Source: Russula earlei (lineage: Eukaryota; Basidiomycota; Agaricomycetes; Russulales; Russulaceae). Taken from it: 64,000 nt of DNA. How positions within the stretch are numbered: the stretch's first letter is position 1; each line of letters starts with the position of its first letter. Position numbers and translations under genes: made by a program. Positions 46,739 to 55,781 of the stretch are shown in pieces. Below the pieces are notes generated by a model, which worked only from the letters and a program-made list of their open reading frames with translations, did no database searches and was not told the origin of the DNA. The stretch is from the NCBI GenBank assembly GCA_025769875.1, contig JAGFNK010000076.1, positions 1-64,000 on the forward strand, written 5' to 3'.

Positions 46739-47896
46739 ATGGCTCAAGGCAAAGCAATCTCAGAAGAAGTGCAATGGATCATCATTCGTCTCAGTACAAC
46801 CATGTCGGTGGAGGATATCTCCATGTATACAGATGTAAGTGTGCAAGAAGTGGAAGGGATCATCACCTACTTCAAGCACACTGGTGGTGTCAAACCTCGT
46901 GACTATGGTGTCGAGGTATGTGGCACAAGATCTGTACTGGCAGGCATTTTTATTGAAATTAGACCCATACAGCACCTGTTGACAACTCTGAATAGCGCGC
47001 CAGATCCCTATCTCGATGAGTTGCGTTTGGAACTGTTTAGAGACATGTGGGGAGTCGGTATCAGTGTCAACGATATGGAGGACACTTGTCAAGGCTGGCT
47101 TTAGTATGAAGAAGGTACGCGCTTTTTATTATGTACATCTCAAGCTTCTGATACACGATGGACAGCTCTCACGCACTGCACTTGAGTGTAACGAAGAAAA
47201 GCGAGCTGCATTTCGTGCACGTATCGGAACCTATCATCCAAATCAGCTTGTCTTTGTGGATGAGAGTTCTCTTGATCGCCGAACAACATACCGTGGACAA
47301 GTTTGGGCTATTCGTGGCAGGAAAGCCACGCGCAAGGCATTTTTCTGTCGAGGACAACAGGTGAGTGACATGCAATCCATAAGTGCCATGTAACTCATGA
47401 TTTTCATGTGCCAGATTTTCTGTCCTTCCTGCGTTATCTCTCGATGATGGTTTCATACACTGTGACGTCGTTGAAGGCTCTTTCGACACTGAGCTTTTCT
47501 CCACATTCATCAATCGCCTCTTGGATTGTATGCAGCCATTTCCGGCCCCCAACTCAGTCATCGTCATGGACACTTGTCGAATGCACAAGCACCCTGCCAT
47601 TATAGAGCTTATTGAATCTCGGTAAATTCTATTCACGTCTATTGACAAGTGTTGACACTCCTGTCCGTATCTAGGGGTATGCGTGTCGAATTTCTGCCGC
47701 CCTACTCCCTGATTATAACCCAATTGAGCTGGCATTTTCTGCAATGAAGTACAACCTTCGCCGTAATGGAGAATATGTTCGTTTGGCAACGGAGGAGCTG
47801 TCATACACCGACATTGCTTGCACCCTTAGTATAGCGCTATATCAGTTCACACCGCAAGAAGTGTTTGGATGGTACAGGCATTGTGGATATGTATAA
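46739..47896 (+). pseudogene. Broken Tc1/mariner-type transposase
   Basis: A DDE transposase remnant. The start at 46739 gives MAQGKAISEEVQWIIIRLST, a helix-turn-helix N terminus, and then DPYLDELRLELFRDMWGV. Here the frame breaks: the matching continuation SVSTIWRTLVKAGFSMKK is in another frame (about 47060). Next come an intron, SRTALECNEEKRAAFRAR, the first catalytic block QLVFVDESSLDRR, FDTELFSTFINRLL, VIVMDTCRMHKHPAI (second Asp) and GMRVEFLPPYS, followed by YNPIELAFSAMKYNLRR in a shifted frame. The second break is at about 47708 where a C run is one base short. At least two frameshifts therefore prevent a complete product. No obvious terminal inverted repeats were seen in 46447-46738 or 47897-48020. 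It sits between RCE1 and the Gemin2 gene. Confidence 0.85.
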
Positions 47897-48023
47897 TCAT
47901 GCTCAAACTCGTTATATAAACGGTGTTGACTCGTGAGATCATGTGGGACTGACCGGGCCGCCCTACCACACGCTGCACTCCACCCAGCCTTGCACGACCG
48001 CACGACCAAGCTCAAGGTCAAAT

Positions 48024-49315
48024 GGGGCCTCCCTTGAAACGTAAGCGCGAGTATACTGGGGACGACAGCGTCGATGATGATGACGACGACGCGCCATATG
48101 GATTGCGTCAGACACTTCCCGTTGCAAATCTCCCCATTGGCTTCGACGGTGAGCCCAGCGACGGTATGCAGTACCTGTTCACCGTAAGGTAGGCCCTGTC
48201 TATCACTTTTTCGTAGTGTTCGATGATCGGAGACCGTCCACAGGCGGGATGCACGGAGACTGCCCGACATCAAGCGCGTCAACAATCCTTACGCTCACCG
48301 TCCTCCACAGCCTGCTCAATCCGTCACCCGACCCTCCACCGAACCTACACGACCTGTAGAGGGACCTTCGCCGCTCCCAAGCAAAGAATGGCGCAGCCAA
48401 TTCGAGCGACGCTTCCGTAACTTTCGCGGGGTGGGTTTGTGACGCCTCTTTTCAATCTCTCGCGCGTTCTCATTTTTCTTGTAGAACGTATCACAGCCCA
48501 CCATTCGTCCCCAGCGGGCGGGACCGTTCCAAGAGAGGGTGCCGAATAAGAAAAATAGGGACGCTTGGTGGGCTTTCCTTGAGGGTGCTCCAGAGTCGGT
48601 GTGGAATCACTCGCGACCGATAAGGCATGGAAAAGAGCGCGACGTGCGGTGGCTCGAAGGTGCCCCATTCTCAGGACCGAGACTTCGTCCTGACGTTCCC
48701 CCAGCTGTCCAGAAACCCCCCTCCATCCGCCCACTCGACGGTGATGCCCCACAGAAACCAAGGGAGCTCTCTCCAACGCAGTTGTCTCGGCTGGACCACG
48801 TATGTTTCTCCCTTTCCGACGACATAACGTAACTTACCAGGATGGCCGAATAATAGCGCTTCTCCATTCACCTTGTCCTGTATTTCACGCATTGGTTCAA
48901 TTTATACCTTGCATCCCTCGAATCCGACGCTACCAAAAACGACGACGATACCTCCGCAGCCTACGTACCCACGGACGTCCACATGCGGTGGATCTTCGCG
49001 CTCCTCACTCGCATTGAGCTGTTCTGCTCTGCGGATGATATGAGCTGTCTACGCAGCCTAGCGAGAGCCTGCCTCTCGCTGATATCCGTTGTCCGGCGCA
49101 GAACAGCGCCGAGCCCGCTGTTCTCCGCTCGCCGTGAACACGCGGATGGAACCACGGGGACGGAAACGCCCGCGACTACGTTCGGCTCGAGGGGTGACTC
49201 TCAAAAGCTGAGCGAAGGCTCCATGTGGATAGTATTCTGTGCCGTCGCAAACTTCTGGGGACAGCGAGATTTGTGGGATGACGCTGAGGAGACCTTACGT
49301 CAAAGTTCTCGATGA
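48024..49315 (+). CDS. GEMIN2: Gemin2/SIP1 homologue (SMN complex)
   Basis: Gemin2 binds SMN and Sm proteins and helps assemble spliceosomal snRNP cores. The ATG at 48024 opens MGPPLKRKREYTGDDS and an Asp run, then the family block YGLRQTLPVANLPIGFDGEP and SDGMQYLFTVR, spliced to RDARRLPDIKRVNNPYA. Later exons give SKEWRSQFERRFRNFRG and RDAWWAFLEG. An intron before 48856 (acceptor aatag) restores RFSIHLVLYFTHWFNLYLAS, then HMRWIFALLTRIELFCSADD and WIVFCAVANFWGQRDLWDD. The chain is about 370 residues, longer than animal Gemin2 because of a Pro/Arg-rich insert in the middle. The stop at 49315 fits the family end. It lies 127 bases downstream of the transposase relic. Confidence 0.88.
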
Positions 49316-49985
49316 TGTTTTTGTACGTCTCTGCACACTCGCCATGATCCTTGGACTCGGTTGCCTCGCCAAACAGCGAGCTTTGTACGTATCTTCACAG
49401 CGTAGGGACCCCTCACAGAGATCTTCTTGGCCATCGACACCCACCGTTAGCCACGTCACGGTGTGAGGGTCAACCTTTACGGTTAGTCTGCGCCAGCCAC
49501 CGAAATCTAGGAACATTTTGACATAGCACCACTACGGAGGACCCCAATCATTTGAAATCGTCTTTCCGAACTCATGCTCCAGTATCCGGCGTGCCTTCCT
49601 GATAGAGCACTACCTACGTTGGGGCCCGAGCGTCGCAGATTATAACAAGAGGATTCGTAATAGGCGGGGACACGCATCTCCCTTGGCCCAGTGGGATGAC
49701 GAAGCATCGAGTAGCATTCATGGCAGGCAAAGTTACCCAAAGATCCGATATCATTAAAATAACGTTCGCATCCCACCTTATGTTTACTGAACAATACAGT
49801 GGACTATGTCTAGGTGTAGCAAGCCGTACACAGTAGTGGAGTACATGAACCAGCTGTGTGATACATTCTAGAAATAAGATATAGATATGAAGCACTTGGT
49901 CACAAGCCTTAAATTTGCACTCGGGGTTTACACATATATGACCCCTCACAACACTAAGAGCCTTGTAAGAGCCCTATAATATTGG
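49316..49985. other. Convergent 3' intergenic stretch
   Basis: About 670 bases between the Gemin2 stop (+) and the stop of the YP-repeat gene (-). Frames are short and motif-less, and the segment near 49790-49980 is AT-rich. It probably holds both 3' UTRs. Confidence 0.45.
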
Positions 49986-52900
49986 TCACGCGAAAGGGTA
50001 CTTTGAGTGATCGAGTCTTCGTGGATGAGGAGTGTTGAAGGGAAGTTGCGGTACTGGAGGTACTGGCAAGGGTGCCGGTTCGTCGACAACAGAAGGCGTT
50101 TGGTTGTTATGTGCTGGACATAATAAGTCAGAACGACGAGACGGTGCTAAAAGTTCAGTAAACTCACACGGAGCATGAAGGTGATCGAAGAATCGGGCTT
50201 TCTCCAATACCAAACTATCTCGTGGACGGTGGCCGTGTTTGGTGTGCCCGTGATCTTTGCGTGGACTAAGATTGGCGGACGCAGGAGAATGAGCCTGAAC
50301 AATCGACTCTCCCTGGTGAGTGAGAGACGAAGGGGCATTTGACGCAAGGTGGGAAGGAGCCTGTTGTACTGTTGGCAGATCGAGTCCTTCGAGAGAGGGA
50401 GTGGACAGGCTGCCATCTCGTTCCTCTACATTGTGAGGAAGCTCACGAAGCGATGGCCCCTTCGACATAGGGATTGGGGGTGATGAAGCAGTTCGTAGCG
50501 AGGCAGAGTGAGTATAACATGTTCCAGGCATCGGTTCGATCGTGCATTTGGATTCCTCCCAGCGGCACATCCATAGGCTGTTCAAAGGAGTCGTTCTCTG
50601 GAGTACCCTGCCCCAAATACTTCCTCATGCAATTCTTTATGAGTTTTTCGCGCTGTCCTGCCACAGGGGACGTGGGTTGAGGCAACATAACCAGTGGAGC
50701 CGTGCACTAAGCTGGACATCCGCTCAATGACAGGCGGATTTTGTCTTGAGACCACGTTCCCATGCACTTGCATGACAGAGGGAAATATCTCAAAATGAAG
50801 GATAAGTCGGCGGGTCTACAGTCTGTCAACATTTCGCCATGTCGCAAAATTGATGTCAGGGCTCACACAAGTTGAACGCAGGATACTGTGCGAGCAAAAT
50901 AACCGAGAGAGATACCCGTCGGTCTTCTTTCTTAGCGAAACCTGTGCGATAGATATCAAAGTACGGATATACCGCTGGGACTTCAAGACGTGAGGGAACG
51001 AAGATTGCAGGGAGTAGTGGGCCCACATAAGTCGAATCGGGGATAAGCCGGTTGCGGCAGAGATACAGAGCGGGAGGTTGCGATATCATTCTCTCCGGCA
51101 GAGAAGTAGCCCCGGTAGATCTCGAACCACGGATAGACGACAGGATCTAAAGAAGATTGGATGCAGTCCCCAAAAGCCTCGGCAGGACGTACATGGTTGT
51201 ATGCGTGGATATTCGGTAGTGGGCACTGTCTTCGGACTCCCATCTCTGTCACCAGTCACGACAGGAGGGTAGATGTCCAAATCTGGATAGACCACAGAAT
51301 CTATCGGTGATTGGAGTCAGCCATCCACACAAGTTAGTAGTAACGAGGTCTGACAAAGTGCAATCCTTGGATATTCTTGAGCAAGGCGGATGCTAATGCC
51401 CTTCACTTCCGAAGGCTCGGCGACAAGTGGATAGATGTCGAAAGTGGGGTACAATGGAGCACCTGGGATTAACCGTGTAGTGTGATACGGGCGGGAGAAC
51501 AAGAGGTACACCTACAGCCACTCAAATCAAGAGATTGGACTTGGCGACTGTTGGAATGCTTGGTCATTGGGATTGTGAGATCAATTAGCTCAGGATCGAC
51601 AACTATCCGCCCATCTGACGTATCACTACCCGGAGCTTGAGTTACCTCATTGAACAAAGGGACTGTTCTGGGTGGGTAAGGTGTGACAAAGGGGTATTGG
51701 GGTGGATCTAAGCGCGAGGATTAAATATTGACATCTCTGGACTAAAGGGGACGCACATGGTTCTATAGAAGGATAGTTGTGTGGTAGGCGGACTGGTAGT
51801 GACGTGGATGACCTAGGCTGCACAGCAGATGGGTAGATAGTCATGAGGTTGGCTGGATAGCCCGAAGGATCTGCCAGAGGAATTTTGCGTTAGGACCCCG
51901 ATATAGCGTCCATAAGGAGATTTTACAAAGATCAAAATGAGGATATTGGGTGCTCAGCTTCTGAGGGCTATAGGAATCGCGCATGGGATAATGCTCGAAC
52001 TCCTGCTTTATGCCCTGGTTCGCAGGAGGCGGAATATGTATGGACAAGAAAGGATAGACAAGAGGATCTACATCGGGTTTGAGTGAGCATGTAATGAGGC
52101 CGATATAATGAACTTACAGATCACCGAGGTTGGGGCAAGCACCGACTTTTCGGATGTGTCTATACAGCTGCTCGAAACCCAGTTCACAGAAACATACAAA
52201 GGGAACCCACTCAAAGAGGTGACGGTACGCCGACCAAGTGAGGGGGTGAACTGCGATGACAATACCTCGGGTGCATTGTCTAGGTTATAAAACGGCCAGA
52301 CAAACATCCATGCCGGGCGACTGGGAACCGACCAATACGGGAAGACAAGAAGACGAACCGGGTCTTCTCGTCTCCAGGATGAGGCTGTGATTGGCGTGGG
52401 TGGGCAGTCCCCTAACATGCGCTGGCCAAGGTCCGGCGAAGGAAGGCGGGAAACTACGGATGCGGGTGAGTACAACAGCTCTTCCGGTCCCCACGACGTA
52501 GTCGTAAATGGTGTAGGTGGGCAATCCTCGATTGTGCGTTGGCCAATGTCAGGTGAGGGAAGGCGAAATAGAATTGAGATCGGGGAATTTTCGAGGGTTT
52601 CCGGACCCCAGGAAGTTGCTGTTGACGGACTGAGGAGAATCGATCCTTCGAGGCGGCGGTCGAGGTGCACAGATGAGAGGTAGGACGTCGAAACGGCCGA
52701 CCCAAGTGACTCGTAGTCAGGGGGGCCCACGGAAGACACCGACCATGCAAAATCGTTAAGGTTGATATCATCGCCACCGTCTGTGTCAGCCATAATATCG
52801 ATGTCGCTGAGCTGAATGTTGTTTGGGGCGTGTACAGGGTCAAGGTGAATCCGGTCTGCTGTGGCCAGTGGGGTGGGAGCAACAGATGAGCTCACCCTCC

Positions 52901-53891
52901 ACGACTCGACACGCTTTTCGAGGGCGTTTTTAGTCGTTTTTTGTTCATCTCCTTCTAGAGCCGCAGTCAACGAAGTCGGCATGGCACGAACACCGCCACT
53001 CTCTGCGATCGCGTTTGCCACACTCGATGTCAGAGCGAGTGTTTCTAATTTGTCAACCAGCGAGAGCTTTTTAGGTATGTGACGACCGCGTGAGTCGGTC
53101 AGCAACCCTGACGGTTCTGTGCGTTCGTCACTAGGTTCGTCGAAAAGGGAGTGTTTGCTGTCTTCACGGCCATGAGACACGGACGGTGGGACAGATACCG
53201 GGACGTCCGCTGGGTGTCTACGGTCGGCGGAGATTATCCATGAATCGAGCCAGCGGGCCTTGCGCCGATCAATGTCGAACTCGATGCGTCCGCATATTGG
53301 CGTCTGATTTGCCGGTGCTGGAGATCGCGCTTCGAAGAGGTGACCCCAAAGCGCCGGCCAACTCTCATCTAAGATGCGCGGTGTCATGGTAAAACCGTGT
53401 TCAACATGCAGGTAGAGACAGATCCCGACAGGGCTAGGGAAATTAAATTCACGGGCGATGGCGTTAAGTTGGCCGTACATCTAGACGTGTAGGATTGAAA
53501 AGATGTCGGCGTAAGATACGTGTTCACTTACTGTTGGTTGGAGGGGCATCAAGACACCCTGGGAAAGACGTTGGGACGGGCCAGAACTTAAAGTGTGACC
53601 AAGTGGTCCATGGTCTTGGACGAGTGACATCGGAGGGATGACAATAATAAGCCAACGAGATTGTCGTACATTGGCTCTCTCGCGTGGGTCGCGAAGAGGT
53701 GAGCTGTGGTAGGAAAGTGTTGAGACGCGGCGGAGGGGCGCGCCCATGGATGGGTGAGGGTTCATCATATCCGGATCGCCGATATGTGCACTGGATCCGT
53801 TTACAAAGTCTATGGTGTGGTGAGCGTTGACCAGAAAATCAGTGTCGGTCTCTGGAGGAGTCGGCAGTTGGCTGGGGCGACCGAAATTCAT
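49986..53891 (-). CDS. YP-repeat protein with symmetric exon cassettes (unknown function)
   Basis: No known function. The ATG at 53891 opens MNFGRPSQLPTPPETDTDFL. Exon 1 (53891-53532) carries RQSRWLIIVIPPMSLVQDHG and ends at QPT. Exon 2 (53480-52118) begins MYGQLNAIAREFNFPSPVGI, then HGFTMTPRILDESWPALWGH and GRIEFDIDRRKARWLDSWI, followed by a Ser/Asp-rich linker and a 39-codon tandem repeat. Seven symmetric phase-1 exons (52067-50867) then encode YP-rich units. Exon 10 starts at 50815, but its YPPTYPSF and EIFPSV parts are out of frame by one base. Downstream parts include RKTHKELHEEVFG and an end with HPRRLDHSKYPFA at 49986. The junctions between 50815 and 50585 are unresolved. I recall homologues as unnamed agaricomycete proteins. 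A scaffold or transcription-linked role is guesswork. Confidence 0.78.
50867..52067 (-). repeat. Seven tandem phase-1 exon cassettes encoding YP units
   Basis: Exons at 52067-51927, 51870-51757, 51707-51516, 51462-51355, 51300-51193, 51146-51027 and 50974-50867 are 141, 114, 192, 108, 108, 120 and 108 bases long. All are divisible by three. Each begins with two bases completing a codon whose first base is a T at the end of the previous exon, usually giving Tyr (T|AT). Unit consensus: Y-P-x-V-Y-P-x-F/L-D/E-I-Y near the start and Y-P-x-F/I-x-L/P at the end (examples: VYPWFEIY, VYPYFDIY, AYPRFDL, EYPRIAL). Introns are 46-56 bases. Confidence 0.88.
52353..52616 (-). repeat. 39-codon tandem repeat in exon 2 of the YP-repeat gene
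   Basis: Two full units and one partial unit spaced 117 bases apart start with SWGPE(T/E)L, SWGPEELL and SWRRED. Full units contain RLPSPD(I/L)GQR and end DCPPTP. Keeping the period at 39 codons preserves the frame, so unit number may vary between strains. Confidence 0.85.
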
Positions 53892-54165
53892 GAAGACGAT
53901 GAGATGAAAACGGACGCTGGACTGTGATACTGAAAAAAATATTATCTGTGAGTGACCGGCACCAAGAGAAGCTCAAAGGAAAGGAGTGCGAGAGTTGGCT
54001 TTTGCTGGTTGGGTAAATAGGTGAACGTCGTCGATGACTGATCAGGAAGAGGAAGAGGATGGTTGCGATGGCCACTCTGATCCCGAGCGCACTGCCATCC
54101 CCGTTGCAATCAACGCACCGCCCTCATCCTCGGGTCCGGTCCACGCCACTTTTCTGCCACCGGCG

Positions 54166-55727
54166 ATGGACCACAAGCTCGCCCAACTGTCCGCTCTCAA
54201 CCAAAAGGATAAAGGCCCAGCGTACTTGTCGCTCTTGTCTGCTATCTTCTCGTCACACGGCAACGCAAATATCGCCCATGATATCCATGCCCTCGTCGAT
54301 CATCTCATCAATCAAGATGCTGGCATCATCGCCGGCAGGCAGGTTCTAACCGAGCTTGTCAAAGGTCTCACATCAACGGCCATTCCCAACACAGAACTGC
54401 GCAAGGAGATTGTGGAAGACGTACTCTCCGTCGTGCAGTTGCGCGCTACCAGCTATGAAGAGCAAGTACGCGCCGCGCTGACCTCGGAGGCACGTACACA
54501 TCCTAACCCACGAACAGGTAAATCTCCTCAAGTTCGGACTCGCGGATATCTTAGAACACGAAGAAGACTGTTCTGGCGCAGCCCGTGTTCTGAGGGGCGT
54601 CAATCTCGAAGCCAGTCAACGGTACGTCGCTTGGCCTCAGTCACGCCAGCCCCTGATTCCTGACCAATGATCTGCGTGTAGCACCGACGAAGAGAAACTT
54701 CAGGTGTATATTCGCATCGTCCGTCTGCTTCTCGAGGAGGAAGATTCCGTGCAGGCAGAAACATATCACAATCGCGCTACCTCACTTATCCATTCCACAA
54801 GCGACCGCAAAACACTTCTAGCCTACAAGCTCTGTCATGCCCGCATCAGTGACTATTCAAGAAAATTTCTGGAGGCCGCGAGTCGATATCACGAATTGAG
54901 TTTTGTCGGTGAAATTGACGAGGATGAAAGAAGACTCATGCTGTACGTGTACACTCGCCCTACTCGAGCTTCATGCATGATAGAGAACCGAGCACCGCAG
55001 GTCAGCAGCGGTCACCTGCGCCGTCCTCGCACCGGCTGGCCCAAACCGTTCCAGAATTCTATCTTCTCTCTGTCGCGACGAGCGAACCGCCGAGCTGCCC
55101 TCCTACAGTGTCCTCACCAAAATGTTCCTTGACCACATATTACGCCCCATCGAGATCAAGGAGTTTGAAAAGACGCTCAAGCCTCACCAGCTGGCCCAGA
55201 TTGCGCTCTCCACGAACGACCGGCTGTCTTCGACGCTCGAAGACGGCGATCTTGTCGAAGGCGCCGGCATGCGTACGGGTCCTACAACCGTCCTCGATCG
55301 TGCGGTAATGGAGCACAATGTCCTCGCGAGCTCGCGGATATACAACAACATCTCCTTTGGCGGACTTGGTGCGCTGTTAGATCTCACGCCTGGAGCCGCG
55401 GAAACAATGGCGCGCAAGATGATCGAACAGGGTCGTCTCAAGGGACATATCGACCAAGTAGACAAATTAATATGGTTTGAAGCAGCGCGAGAAGAGGATG
55501 ATGCGCAAGGAAAGGCTGGTGGACTAGGCGATGTAAACCAAGATACAGAAGATACGGGATCATTGTTCACCAAACGTTGGGACCAGCAGATCAGGATGAC
55601 CGCTGCACATGTGAGTCGTTCCCGTTCACAGTGACATTCTTCGGGTTGACATCGATTCGAGGTCGAATCACTTGTACAACACCTATCTGAGAACGGGCTT
55701 GTCCGCTCAGCGACTATTCACGTGTGA
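54166..55727 (+). CDS. CSN4: COP9 signalosome subunit 4 (CSN4)
   Basis: A PCI-domain scaffold subunit of the COP9 deneddylase that regulates cullin-RING ligases. I prefer the ATG at 54166 (MDHKLAQLSALNQKDKGPAY), which matches the family start; an in-frame ATG at 54034 would add 44 acidic, Pro-rich residues. Helical repeats follow: HALVDHLINQDAGIIAGRQV, LRKEIVEDVLSVVQL, VNLLKFGLADILEHEEDWSG (after an intron), VYIRIVRLLLEEEDSVQAET, KLCHARISDYSRKFLEAASR and YHELSF. The PCI domain gives TKMFLDHILRPIEIKEFEKT, LDRAVMEHNVLASSRIYNNI and ARKMIEQGRLKGHIDQVDKL. A last small exon supplies VESLVQHLSENGLVRSATIH and the stop at 55727. Appears intact; divergent from the YP-repeat gene. Confidence 0.92.
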
Positions 55728-55781
55728 GCTTCCGTTCCCAGACTGTAAACCAGTATGTACTTGAATAGAGAATGAATGCAA

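Noticed and set aside
47169..47804. Minus-strand 211-codon frame across the transposase
   Set aside because: It runs opposite to the clearly conserved DDE motifs and has no motif itself.
46447..48020. Terminal inverted repeats of the Tc1/mariner relic
   Set aside because: I compared the flanks of the transposase by eye and found no convincing inverted match; the ends may be lost or outside what can be seen without alignment.
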